Assembly: GCA_022225965.2 (NCBI GenBank)
Contig: JAKJXP020000018.1
Span: 310,001 to 374,000, forward strand
Length of the DNA stretch: 64,000 bases
Source: Diatrype stigma
Taxonomy: Eukaryota > Ascomycota > Sordariomycetes > Xylariales > Diatrypaceae
Direction: 5' to 3'
Positions 48,569-61,385 of the stretch are shown here, piece by piece (the first letter of the stretch is position 1; every line of letters begins with the position of its first letter). Under the pieces are notes generated by a model. The model was given only the letters and a program-made list of their open reading frames with translations, had not been told where the DNA came from and did no database searches. The translations under genes were made by a program, and so were the position numbers.

Positions 48569-51500
48569 AAGCCGCTGCTCTTATTGTGATGTGCTGAAGT
48601 CATGTATCACGAGAAGATATCATGGATTGGATTTTTGCGGATGGCAGGAAGGGCAGGCAGATGGGTAACAGGCAAGCGTATATTTGCTTTTTTTCACAAT
48701 AATGTTTCTCCTTCTGGTATTTACTTTGATCTAAGATTACCTGCCTAGACAACATGTCTTTCGAACCTTTCTTTGGAGCCTGTCACAAACAAAACTACTT
48801 AGGAAGAGACTTCATTCTTTCATGTCGAACTACCACTTGTCTGCCCAATTACGATGTTAGCCCTCCGAATTATAGTTCTGTTCCTTCTCTCTTTCGATCA
48901 CGGAGGCTACTCGGTTCAGGCGTCTAGTCATTAGGTACTTTTACCCGGGCCCGGCGTCTTGGGGTTCTTCTGGATGGATGAACATGACATTTTGCTGCTA
49001 CCGCGGTCTGGAAGGAAACTCTGATTGCTTAGTCTTAGCTCGGGAAGCTTTTGCTCGGTCTGGACACGGGGGAATGATAGATAGCTATTCCCAGATCTTT
49101 TCTAGATTTTTCTTTTCTTTTCTCTACCCCATTTTCCCGCTTGAGGACGGCCGGCCTCTTTGACGCCGAGCCTGCAGGCCAGGCCAGGTCGCATCGCCGG
49201 CGCGTGCGTAGCCCGTGGTGCCTTGTATGTCTGTCTGTCTGCCTGCCCGTCTTGTAGGTTCACGGCTGGTTCCGCTGGTTTCCGTCCCATCTATCTATCC
49301 ATCTACCTACCTATATATATATGGCTAGCTTCCCGTGCTTCTTCTGCTGTTCATCTGTAGCTTGCCTGTATCTTCCAAATCGCTAGTCAGCAACATAAGC
49401 CTGTCTGCCTGCCTACCTGTCTGTCCGTCCGTCTATATATACATATATATCTGTCCACCATATACTCTGCTTGCTCGGCTGCTATCAGTTATTAGTCAGT
49501 GGATAACTAAGCAAAGCGAAGAAATCATTCATTTGTCTTATCAGCGCGTGTGGGTCGATGAGAGGCGGGTGGAATGGGATGCGAGCAATAGGGGCTAGCA
49601 AACATAGTTATATCTCTTCCACTCGGTTCACTTGCTACGACCAGTTAATAGGAATGAAATCTAAGAAAGCATCGATGCTGATGCTGCTGCTGCTATGGTG
49701 AGTTGGTAGGTATGTGTTATTGCACCTCGAGGCCCCAAATGTTCTATGTGCCTGAAAGGTTAATACCCCTTAATTGAGACGTTGTGTGGTATGTTGTAAT
49801 GGCAGAAGAGAAGATCCGCATGTGTTTCTTCGGCCTCATAACAGGCTAACAATATTTCCCTACATATATACCGCAAAGAGCAAGCAGGTAACAAGGCCCA
49901 AGTTGTTATGTAGCTCAACAGTTGAATTGGGGATCATTTTCGTTTATACCTGGTCGTAGCGGCCACATCGCTAGTTAGCTTTCATGTTGTGTTTCTATTT
50001 CATCCCATTCCATTACGATCCGGCTTATCTGGCCATTTACGTTTGACTATGTTGAAAGGCCTACTGCGTCCATACATGCACGTACAGAAGCGAACCAAGC
50101 AGAATGCGATGTTGGGTATTGGAAGCCCCTACGGGCACAAGATTGCCCCTTAGTATAGCATAACGGTTGCCTCCACGGCGGCGAAGGCCTGTCCATTGCT
50201 TTTCCGGGAGCAGAACCATCTGCATAGTTACACAGGCGATTAGCAATCAACAGACTGACCGCTTTGTTATGTCATATGATCAGGTTCCGGCATAATCTTG
50301 AAGCTTGCCTGCCTACCTATTCACACTATTCAGACAGCTCCATGCCATAAATCTGGAATTTCTGCAAGTACTCTCAATCATATTCTCACACATCCTCCAC
50401 CCCGGGTTCGCTTTCCCTGGTGTTGCCCCGTGTTTGTAACGTATAACTACATGTTCGTTCGTGAAGCAAGATCACGACAGGAGGTATAGCAGATCGTATA
50501 AACGAGTGATCAGAAGCGGTGCCTTGTAGCCCCGTTCCTTACCTACTTACTCGTACCTCAGCTATCTCTCTCTCTCTCTCTCAAAACACCCATTCTTGAA
50601 CAAAAGTCTTGTAATGTGAAAGTGCATTTGATAATGTCTCCATCTACCACTACCACCTCCTAAATGATATCAAGTATTGTCAAGCTAGGGGGGGGAGGGG
50701 GCATTCACTTCATCAATAAGGGTGAGTACCCTTCTTGATGTCAATATAGTATGTTCCTGTTCTAGACGTATATAGGTATAAGCAGTACCTCCCCCTATGT
50801 CTCTGTGTGCGCTTAGTTGTATATACTCATTCGCCCCCCTATTACGCATCAGCCGTGTATACCTCCATCACGCTCCCTCTTACAACCTTATGTCCCATCA
50901 CCATGCCTCAACCAGAGAGGCGGTGCAGATCGCACCTTGTATATGTCTACCCACTCGTTTCTATAGATACAATTTGATATTCAAGTCAGCTTCGAGACGA
51001 CCTAGGCTTCCAGGTTTCGTACCCGCCGGGAATTCGTCAATGAATAAGCCGGCCGTCCCACCTGTCTCCTGATCTAGTTCATAATGTCTTATTTCTGCCC
51101 CCCGCCCCGCCAGAAGACCTCCTTCGTTCCTTTGGTTCGGATACCTTTCGCCTGGCAACTTACTAGGTAGACTATCGCATCGCGGAGATGCCCAGGTTAA
51201 CGTCACAAGCATTCTTTCCGCTTAAGAGCTAATATGCAGTTAGCATACACGGCAAGGGAACAAGAACGGAGGGGGGTCCAACTAGCTATGGGCTGGTGAA
51301 GAATTGGATTGTCCTGAGCCAAGTCTTCCTAGCTAGGAGCCCCGTCTGATACTTACTAAGTAAATACTTGCTGGTGGGTCCCAACCCCTTTTCCGTCATC
51401 ACAGCTTTCTCTCCCTTGTAGAGTAATATAGTATACACTCTTTCACCCCTTTCGCTTTTGAAGTATTACCATGGCCTCAAAAGAAAGGCCACAGCACGAT

Positions 51501-54500
51501 GAGTACTACCTAAGTTTGGACCATTCATAGCACATAGAATACGTGTGCCATATCTGCGTGAGCACCTATATATACACCTCGACATGCTATGTATGCAGAC
51601 GCGGTGTCATATTCGACTCAGGTATTACCTGTGTAACCATATACTACCTTATACACAGTGCAATCAGCCAGTAGGCAAGCAGACCGGTAGACTCGTATTT
51701 CTGCCAGCCGCCTGTGATATACGTACGGTACGTACCGACATGACATCTGTGCATGTAATAATGTATGTGTGGGCTTGTAGGTCATATGCAATGAAACCAT
51801 CTGACCTCGTTGGTAGTCCGTCCGTCTGCCGGCCTCCCACCCACTTACATCGATAAGAAGTCAGCCGCCCATTTAGCTAACTCTAGGCCTTGTTTGAGCG
51901 TAGAAACTTGGGGTGTTAATAATGGAACTTACTGGTGAACGCCGCATCAGAGTACTTGCCCACGTCTCTAAGTTAGCTCCACAGCTATGATCAAAGCGTG
52001 TGTCTACAGTCAGTCCTTACCATATAGAACTCATTGGCCCTCCATTCAGAGACAAAAATATCTCGAAGCCGTTGTACTATCACGAATACCTTCACACTCA
52101 AACAGATCTGCGACAAAGACCATGAGTATAGAACAACACTTCCTAACGCATGGCGTACTGACCGGCTACCCCTAACCCCCATCTTAATTCCCCAGTCAAA
52201 TCAAATCGTACAACGTTAGGCGGGCAAGAAGGCCGAGATGATCACTTCGGTCTATCTATAGCCCCTTCATGTTCCTGCCGTTCTATTACTTTCTGGTGAC
52301 GGTGGCTGCCGGCACCCGTACCGTGATGGCTTCGTACTCTACCATAGCTGCGAAATATATGTCGAGTAGCCTAACGCCTAGCCACGCCTCTAGCAACGTC
52401 TCTTGCTTGACCAGCTGTCCATTGACTCAGCCCTTGAACGCGAGTAAAGGTTTATGTCCCAAAATTCCCTGTGTTCAGTGCACGTGGGACAACATATAAC
52501 TTGGATTCGTCCAAGTCACTGCGCTCTCGACTCGTAATAGGGGATCCGCAGTTCTCAGAAATACTGGTAATTGACCTCCGCTAGTGATGGCACCGAACTC
52601 TCATCTCTTGGTGCCAAACGAAGACGGGTTGTGGACTCTTAGAGTGCTTGTATCTCTTCCTGTATACTATAATTGGTGGCGAGCCCCTTAATCCTTATGC
52701 CCCCTTCAGCTACAATGTAGGGTATGTAGTTAAACACTCACTAGAGAAACAGTATCATAGATATTACATCGTGAGATGAGATGTAAGATAATTCCGGGCT
52801 GTCATCCTCTCCTTGAAGGGGTTCAGGGGTTGAAGCCATGGCTTGATGATATATATCTCGCAGCCTAAAGGGGTAGAGGCACGGGACTGTGTGCTAAGGT
52901 ACGGCTATATATCAGGGGATTGTGACACATCGTGGTCTTGTATAAATGAGTTAGAACATGCTCTGGAAGTCATGCGGCTGAAACTAAAAATACTGAATAC
53001 TCTACTACTAAGTTAGGAACCAGCAGGCCCAGAATCTCATCGTTGTCCCTACATTCTCTGTAGTGGTATATGCAGAACTTAACTACTTTACCATAGAAAG
53101 CGACAGCCTCACACCATTCTGTGAGAGTAAAGCTAAGGGGTAAACAAGTTCACGAACTTATACATCTAGTATTATACGATATAACCCCTGACCCTCTCGT
53201 GCTCCGTTCTCGGAGTCTACACAATAGCGCTTCCCATAGCTTCTAGGCGCGCATCCAGCCTGACATCGACCACATGGAGAACCGGTACCATGGCCTTGGG
53301 ATAGCTAACGGGCATTTTTACTCTTCCAGCCCGTCTGAGATCCACCTAGATTCACGATATCACATAGGTAGTATACATATATCTCATCCCCCATTGTGGG
53401 GTCTGGGGTAAAGGGGGGCAACGGCGATCGACTTGACACATCACATGTAACCAGACTGCCATACCGCACGAGGCCAAATCGTGGAGTCACATGGCACTAT
53501 GGGCCTGCGTCCTTGGCTGGACGCTGAGACCAAGAAAGCACGTGTCTGAGGGAGCGAGGGCCTCCCTAGAGCGGCACTTTTGAAGCTTTGCCGAGGACAT
53601 TGCTTGCCGTGACTAGACGGAGAGGTCAGAGCACTCCCTTGGTAACCAATGAACGAAGCCCACGCATATGTGCATACCAGTTGTGTGAAGAAACATATCT
53701 ACTTTAGTACTAGACGGCCTACAGATGCTGTAGAATATTGACCATCACCTGCTTGAACAGCTGAACACAATAATAGTAACTATAACCATGACTTCTCCAC
53801 GGCCACGACGAGTGGTAGGATATAGGTTGCTCATCCCACACTGCCACTTTGGGAAACAGGTTACGGTCAAGGCGGAGAACGAAGCCAGTCGAATCCCTCA
53901 ACGATCACGACGCCAACGAGACCGAGTGAGACCGAGCCAACTATACGCAAAGATGAGACGGAGCTGAGCTGAGCCGTAGTGCTTCCTGAAGTAATTGCGC
54001 TTACATATGCCATGCCCTGGAGCGCGCAACGTCTACCACTCCTGATGTAGTACGGCGGCGCGGTGCATGAGCAGGGACTCGAGCAGTTCACCATGGATAG
54101 ATATGATAGAGTTACCCAAGCGCACCAACCAGAGGCCTTCGAGACCGAAAGAAGGTTGACGAAATAGGTAGGACCTTTTACGTAGTAGGCAGGCTTACCA
54201 GGTTTTCCGCTCGCTAGCTAGCTATTAGACGAGGAGCTCCTCTCTGTGGTGCAGCTGCGGAGAGACAGAACATGCAGGCTACTTTTGTTTCTAGATGTGG
54301 GCTTTGGTGATTCCGAGCTACCTACTACAAAAAGAAACAAAGCTATCAGCCGCTCCCCCCTTGTCGCCGTCCCCGCCGGTCCGTACCTTTGGCACGTAGT
54401 CGTCGTCAGTAATAAGCTAGCAAGGTTCTCTACGCCAAGAAAGTCAATGAAGGGCCCCTTGATTCCTTTTCTATTTCCTTGTGGGTTCCTGCACACAACG

Positions 54501-55613
54501 CCTACTGAATCGAGGACCCTTCCTACGCCGCTGCTGCGGAATTAAGGCAAGATACTATAGGATGCCAGCGTGCCCGCGTGCGGACATGATTATCTGGTAC
54601 ATGTAGGGATCAAATCATGCGCGCTGACTAATAGGCACATAATAACTAGACAGGAATAGGAACGGGCATTCGAAATCCTAGACTAACAAGCAGACGAGTA
54701 CAACACACGGAGGTGTATGCATGTAAGCAGCTGTGCCATAGGTGTAAGACGGACCGTGCCGGACGTCGGGGACGAAGATAGCGCACGGGAAGGGAAAGGA
54801 ATAAACTATCAGAAGGGTCCTCCGTCCAGGAAGGATGCTGAACCTTGCCAAGAGAACGTAGGAGCATGACACTGGAAGGAAGCAAAAGGAAAGAAAGAAG
54901 GGAAAAGGCACAAAATAAAAGGCCGATCTCTATCGGCAAGCGGAATAAGGCGGTTATCATCGTCCTTGAGCATGTGATGTAGGGTACACGCAGGCCTAGT
55001 GATGATACCCCAATAGACAGAGAAGGGGCCCCAGCTCCGCCCCAGCCCCGATCACTGACTGAGAACGGAAGGAGACAGGAACAGAGAAAGGGAAAAGAAA
55101 TAAAAGGAGAAGAAAAGAAAAGAAAAATGAAGGCTGAAAAAGAAGATCGGGAGCGTCGGGGAGGGGGACCATCTGCAAAGGTGTTTTCGTCATATACGAA
55201 CCCACGTCCAAGCGTGCCTTACCCTTGACCTCGCCAAATATTGAAGACTATATAATTAGTCAGGTATTGGAAATCAGTCTATTCACTAGGCTTAGCAGGT
55301 GGCTCCTCCGCGCTGCTCTTCTCTGCCGGCAATTAAATATCGTGCGATGGCACGTGGGCAGAGGGGCAGAGGGGCAGATGGGCAGGCTGGTTGGCTGGAT
55401 GGTGCGCCGCGCCGCGCCACGAGCATCCGAAGGAGAACAAGGTGTGCATACGAACACGATATCCTCTGACTATCGTAAGCCATACCTTACGTTCTACGCC
55501 TTGCTTGTTACCTAATTAGCTAGACTGCCTACTCACCTGCATTGCAGCAACTAGTGGCCGTTATGACGATGGCTGGCAGGTATGCTTCCTACGGAAGAGG
55601 GAATCTAACCTAT
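48569..55613. other. Long gene-free region
   Basis: About 7 kb with no supported gene on either strand. It contains CTGTCTGCCTGCC-type repeats (about 49225-49450), TATATATA tracts, a CT microsatellite (about 50565-50583), a G-rich run (about 50690-50700) and an AAAAG-rich purine tract (about 55080-55130). The open frames are short, overlapping and compositionally biased. Confidence 0.5.
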
Positions 55614-55615
55614 TA

Positions 55616-55720
55616 CCCGTTGGTCCATGCGGGAAATGGACACCTTAAACAGAGCTTAGTTGGGCATTAATGCTGTAACCTCCCGAGTACTGTAACCAAA
55701 TTACCTAATTTGTTAGGAAA
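55616..55720 (+). repeat. Left terminal inverted repeat of the pogo-like element
   Basis: About 105 bases, matching the reverse complement of 58368-58472 with almost only C/T and G/A differences. The inner limit is approximate. Confidence 0.85.
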
Positions 55721-55926
55721 CCTTATAATTAACAGAAACCACTTTTATAAACCACAATTTAAAGCTGTCGTAGGAAATTATTACAAAGCGTATTAGGTAT
55801 ATATAATTAGCAATTAAGTAATTAGCAATTAGATAATTAACAGGTCTAACGGGCCCTGCTAAAAGGAAGTCCTGTAATTGTTTTACCGAATAACTTTATT
55901 TGCCCTTCCGTATTATTAACGCCTTC

Positions 55927-58200
55927 CTATATAAATAACCGCCGCCTTATACGAATCGGAAGATTTTTATTTTTTTCTTTTCCTTTTTTTTCGCCTTCGT
56001 TTTTTAAGATGAATTCGATCTTTAACGAAGCCATTGGCGATAAAGCTTCAGTAACGCGGATACGTACTGCTTGCCGTTTAGTCCAACCTTTAGGCGGTTC
56101 TAACGGAATGAAGTTATCGTTAATATCCGACATCTTTACGCGTCCTTCGGTAGCGAGGAATCGAAGTTCTTCGGTATCGTTATATTCCAAAGCAGCAGTA
56201 ATAGGGTTAAATACAGGTTAGGCATTTAGCTAATGCTTAATCTCCGGATATTCCGACATTATAAGAGAAAAGCACCTAAGTAAGGAACGCCGTTTATTAT
56301 TAATCTAGCAGCTTCGCTAGCGATGGATATTAATTAAACGTTATTTATCCATTATCTCTATAGGTTTAGTATTCCCGTTTACGCAAATCTAAAGCACCGT
56401 ATATTTATCGTAAAGCAGGCTAATATCGAAAGGAAATGTTTTAGGTAGCGGCGGCGGCGTTACTGGGCGCCCGCGCTTAATTGGCCGATCTTTTTTTTCT
56501 TTATCGCGAAGTTCCTTTAGTATTGCGTTATTTTCGCGAGCCAATTTCTTTTGTTTAACGGCGGCATCCTTTTTGCGGCGATCCTTTATTTTTTTTAACA
56601 GCTGGGCATGGATAAAGGTACTATTCTCGAGGTTCAGAATCTGCTTTCGCGATCCTTTTTCGAGTATACCGGCAATACGATTAGCGGTCGAATTTTGGTA
56701 TAACTAAAGATGCTTTTGTGAGACGATTGCAGTATTAAGGCATATTTTTATGTCTCGCAGTTGCATCTGGGCTTTAAATGGTAATAGGTGCTTCTATTGT
56801 GCCCATTTTTTATTTATAAGTTTCCGCTTTATTTTGTAAAGGGTTGCTTTTTCGAGCCCCGAAGGAAACAAAGGGACGGCTTGATTCATTATATTCTGTC
56901 GCATTCTGCTTAGAACCTTTAACGAATTAGGTGGCCAAGTGCCTGTTTTCTCGAAGGCACTGCGAATCCGCCACGACTGGAAGGCGTGGTCGTGAATTTC
57001 CTGCCAGTTCTTTAGGAAATTCACCTTCGAAAATTTGACTTTGCTACCTTGAATAGCCTTTTGTATTATCTTTTACTGCCGCGTCTTTATTTATTGATAA
57101 ATATTTACATTAAGCGCTTGCATGAAGTGTAAAGTATGCGAAAGCAACTTAATCGCGATAATCTCGAAGTATTCGTTATATTGTAGGAAGTCGGGATTTT
57201 CGTAAGCCTGAAATCCATTTATTAGCAACATCCGGTAAATGAATGGCGATAATCGGAACAGGTTGTTCGGCCTTTGAGGGTTAGGTCCTATGCAAAGGTC
57301 TAGCAACGATGGATATGTGAACCAATCCTTTAGTTTTTAACCTTTGAACGACGGGCTAAGCTTGAAGGATTATTTATTGAAATAACGAAGCCATTAAAGC
57401 GCCCGATTACTGTTGCTAAAGCCGGTTTCGGTATTCGTAATAATGATTTCTGAATGGAAGAATCTTACCGTCCGCGTTACGTAATCCTTTAATAATACCT
57501 TCGAGGCGAAGATAATCGTTAAAGATATTAAAGTACCGGTAGCGCTAATGGCATTAATTATAATACAATGTTTCCTATTTTCCGAATTAAAGACGCTTCG
57601 TTAATAATGGTTATTAGTATGTGAATTAATAAGGGGTTAAGCATCGATTCAGAACTTACTGTTTTCCTTTTCTTCCGCCGAACGGTAATTATCTTTAGCG
57701 TCCCTTACAAAAATCCTATATAAAACGGTAACTCGTCGAAGTTCCAAAGGTTTTCCGGGAGAATCTTAAAGGCTTCCAGTATAGCGATAAACTCCTTGAA
57801 CCACGCGTTTACCCGATCGATTATAAATTCGGCCGATATCCTTTTTACCGTTACGTATTTGGCTTTGCTTTTAACGAATTCTAGATATTCGCGTTTCCAT
57901 GCCGTTGCTTAGTTTTTCGGAATTAGTCCAGGTAGAATAAGGCGTTGGATACGTAAATAATTGGCGAATGCCATAAGGCCAGCGGTTATTATTGGAAACG
58001 CGTTACGATTATAGATTTAAACCATCCGGTTAAGAATACCCTTTTTTATATCGATAAAAGGCGGCGGAGGGCCTTTAGATGTTAATCCAGATATAAGAAA
58101 GTTCCGTTTTTGATACTAGTAATACTTTTTTACGATGGATGTTTTGATACCGAATTTCTTAGCAGCTGCCGCCATTAAAGGAAGGCGTTAACGCGTTAAG
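55927..58200 (-). pseudogene. Pogo/Fot1-like transposase relic
   Basis: Fragments are in the right order on the minus strand. An N-terminal helix-turn-helix remnant (AAAKKFGI, near 58160) comes first. Next is a DDE-superfamily block (57306-57091) in which the expected DG..H appears as NGFQAY, followed by FLQY and LNVNIYQ where family members have LDV. The segment IRSAFEKTGTWPPN (56794-57024) and a C-terminal Lys/Glu-rich tail (from 56190) follow. Stops and D-to-N and H-to-Y changes are consistent with RIP. The gene is dead. Confidence 0.8.
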
Positions 58201-58367
58201 CGCAGATTCCGGCACGCGTTCTATCATTTAAGGGCCTTATGAGCGGATTTGGCGATGTTTACGTCGAATTCGGGTATCGTAATAGGTTGATTTCGATGGA
58301 ACAAGGTCGTATTACAGCGTTACAGCGCTAATGCAAAGCGGTAGTAATGCTTTTTTAAAGGTTAGGT

Positions 58368-58472
58368 TTTCCTAGCAATTTAGGTGGTTTGGTTATAGTA
58401 TTCGGGAGGTTATAGCATTAATGCCTAACTAAGCTTTGCTTAGGGTGTCCATTTCCCGCATGGACCAACGGG
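58368..58472 (-). repeat. Right terminal inverted repeat of the pogo-like element
   Basis: Inverted partner of 55616-55720. Confidence 0.85.
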
Positions 58473-58474
58473 TA

Positions 58475-59487
58475 CATATAAACGTACATTAGTTGATTTA
58501 GCTATTAGCTAGATTATAATAGTCGGTCTGTCACTCTCGGGGGCATCTTTCTCGCCTACGTGCTGACGTTGCAGGCCCAAACGGTCGGTCTGCGGCCTGC
58601 GGCCTGCAGCCAAAATTTTCACTACTGGCTAATCATCCGTACTATGTAGTTAGACCGCGATGAAACGGTGTATGAACGACTTTTTCTATATGCATGGAGT
58701 ACGGTATGGTACTCGCTCAAGCATACTCACCTAGGTGTATGGTACGATAGGTATAGGTTCCTTACCAGCCAGACCCAATATCAGGATCGTGGGGGTCTCC
58801 CAGAGCAGCGCGGCGTCACTTGGCGTCTCTCTGCATGTGTTCCTCCCGGCGGGGATCCCGCTACTAACTACTTACCTACAGTACTGGTATTTGATGGATA
58901 TTACCTAGCGGTCTGCGGCTAGAGGAGACCGACCCGAGCCGACGCCGCAAATACCTACTTATAATTAGGTCGACTAGGTGAGGCTGGTAGCGGTAGATTG
59001 GAGCAAAAAGCCGTTGCCTTTCACGTCATATTGGCATGCGCCTTACGGTCTCTGTTCGACATCTACGTCCATCAATGCCGATAATGTGGGCGAGGTGAGC
59101 AAGCAAGTCCTGCAGATATGCAATACCTACGCAGGCATGCAGGTTGCAACTTGGATAATCAACGAACTTGAGGTAAAACTAGGTGGTTAGTTATTAACTA
59201 GAGCGGGAACGAAGCAAGACCAAAACCTGTGCTAGCATAACCTGGCCCCCCACACCACTGATTCATTGCCTCTCGGTCCCTGACGTTAACAGCCGCATCT
59301 ATCGTTCCTAGCATGCCATCTTCGCGCCTCTCGCTGCGTGGTAAAAGACAGGGGAGAACCCGCTATGTAGTGTTAGTGCATAGCGCGAAGTTATAAGGCC
59401 AAGACAGGGAAAAGGAGGAGGACTGGGTCCCGAAAATGACCTTTGTCCCCCCTTATTCTATAACCTAAACCAAGCATGAGGTCGTAA
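58475..59487. other. Island of ordinary composition between two RIP-hit transposons
   Basis: About 1 kb with normal base composition between two AT-rich elements. It holds a GCGGCCTGC repeat (about 58590-58615) and TACTTACCTA motifs. No gene is supported. Confidence 0.6.
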
Positions 59488-59489
59488 TA

Positions 59490-59531
59490 ACGTTTTCCAC
59501 CCACTAAGCGGCCACACAGGGGTCCCGGCCA
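59490..59531 (+). repeat. Left TIR of the second pogo-like element
   Basis: 42 bases, inverted partner at 61342-61383, with three C/T differences. Confidence 0.88.
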
Positions 59532-59689
59532 TCCACTTTTGCCCCTCACAATCCACCTATGCCCCATATAAGAACCAACCCCCTATATTGCAAATAAATA
59601 ACAACAACAACAGTTAATTAATTAATCCCTATTCGAATACGTTTGTATCAAACTGCATCTCCCTTTATATTAGCCTTACAAAGCCCATT

Positions 59690-61170
59690 TTCCCCTTTAA
59701 AAGCCTACGTTTTTCCTTTTTATCCAACTGCTTAGCATTTGCCAATTCTTTTTCTTGCTTTTCGAAAAAAGCTTCCTTTATAGTTAATTTCTTCGTTCCC
59801 TTAAAGTGCTTTTTATTAGCCCGTTTGCGCCTGCCCTTTTCCTGCTTTTAAATTAAGCCCTCGTTAATTATTTGAAATAATTATTACATAATAAGGCTAA
59901 TTAAATAAATATCTTTTATATAATTTATAATGGGCTTAATAAAAAAGAACATACATCGTAAAGCTGTTTCATACATTTATCGATACGTTAAATAAAATTA
60001 ACGTTACCGAAAGTAATTATCGTTACCTTTTAGCCGTTCGAATTCGTTAAAGTTATAAATATCGTAACGGGACCGGCATTAAAAAGCGGCGTTTTGGGCC
60101 TATATTTGTTAAATATCTTTTTAGGATTAAATGATAACAATCCAAACCCTTATTAAGTACTAGTAATATTAAAAGAAATAAACCGTCGGGTTTCTTAATA
60201 ATACAATAAAAACTGCCGGTTATTTATAAAAACAACCCCAAATAAGGACCGCCGGTTAATAATTTGCTTATATAACTTATTTAGCGGCCCGAAAATGCCA
60301 ACGTTTAAGAACTAAAATACATAAGTAGCATAAAGAAAAAAACAAAACGGAATAATTTTGTTTTAAATACAGTATTCGATAAATTCGAAAAAAACGTAAT
60401 TCGAATGGCTATTAAAAACTAACAGCCGGTATTAACCGCGTCGTTATTTTTTAATATAACGGTTAAAATGTTTTAGTTATTATAAAATAATGGCTTAATT
60501 AATTCAACCGTTTAAATTAACTTAAAGAACCGTTTAGCGATTAATAAAAGAATTAATCCAGCTATATTATATACGCTAGCCTTAAAATATAATATACGAA
60601 AAAAGCAAGTATCCGTTTATACCTATATATTCGATAATGGATATTTATTCGCAATTATTAGGCTAATTAAAAAAAGCTTCTTTATTCGAACGAAAAATAA
60701 TTACCTTAATATTATTCCCGATATCCTTTATTACTTCCTTTTTATTCATATTATAAATATCGTTATCGGCAATGCCGTATTTAATAAGAATGGCTTTAAA
60801 CAAATCGAACCATTCGTTAAGAATTCGATAATTCACGCCATCGCGGCGGTTCTAATCGAACCCTCGAAACCGCTTAAACTTAATTTCGAAATGCCGGGCA
60901 AGGAAGTTATTATACCAATTTATTCCAAACCGTTATATATTACCTTTAATTAAAAAGAACTTAATAGCTAACGTTTCGAAGGCTTATATAAAAAAAGGCC
61001 AGCCCTAAGCAAATAACTAAAAATAAACTCGCATAACAGCATTTTCTTTATATGAAAATAAGCGTTATTGATTTATATGAACTTCGTTACAAAATACAGC
61101 CCCTTGGATTCGGTCTTAAAAGGTTATTTTCGGAATACCGAAGGTTTTTATAGCTGCACGCTAAAAAAAA
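59690..61170 (-). pseudogene. Transposase relic of the second pogo-like element
   Basis: On the minus strand an N-terminal psq-type helix-turn-helix remnant reads AAIKTFGIPK (about 61110-61150), then runs on with stops into a CENP-B-like stretch. The C-terminus at about 59700-59860 is basic and recognisable (GRRKRANKKHFKGTKKLTI and FEKQEKEL). Many stops interrupt it. The order and both end motifs match pogo/Fot1 transposases. The catalytic centre was not clearly located. Confidence 0.7.
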
Positions 61171-61341
61171 ACGGTTCCAACGCATAACGCTTCGAAGGCT
61201 TATTAGATTCGAAATTCCTAATTAATATAATTTATATTAATAAAGAACTAAATATAAAAAGCTTTAAATTAAATGCTAATACGTAGGCTGTTATTATTAT
61301 TATTATTATTTTGTTATATATAAAAAGTCGGTAATTAAAAG

Positions 61342-61383
61342 TGGCCGGAACCCCTATGTGGCCGCTTAGTGAGTGGAAAACGT
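61342..61383 (-). repeat. Right TIR of the second pogo-like element
   Basis: Inverted partner of 59490-59531. Confidence 0.88.
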
Positions 61384-61385
61384 TA

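Larger units (their letters stand above)
55616..58472 (-). mobile_element. RIP-inactivated pogo/Fot1-like DNA transposon with TIRs and TA duplication
   Basis: Both ends are identifiable: CCCGTTGGTCCATGCGGG.. inward from 55616, and its inverted copy ending at 58472. TIR similarity extends for about 105 bases, and almost all differences are transitions. A TA flanks each end (55614-55615 and 58473-58474), the target duplication of the Tc1/mariner superfamily. The 2857-bp interior is AT-rich and encodes a broken transposase on the minus strand. The TIRs and TA ends are seen directly. The pogo/Fot1 assignment rests on the order of transposase relics (HTH-like AAAKKFGI near 58160, a DDE-type block at 57091-57306, the C-terminal block at 56794-57024). 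Confidence 0.9.
59490..61383 (-). mobile_element. Second RIP-inactivated pogo-like DNA transposon with TIRs and TA duplication
   Basis: The left end ACGTTTTCCACCCACTAAGC (from 59490) is repeated in inverted orientation at the right end (to 61383). The 42-bp TIRs differ at only three positions, all C/T. TA flanks both ends (59488-59489 and 61384-61385). The 1894-bp interior is AT-rich with a degraded transposase on the minus strand. The TIRs are unrelated to those of the element at 55616-58472, so this is a different family. An ATT microsatellite sits inside (about 61290-61310). Confidence 0.9.
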
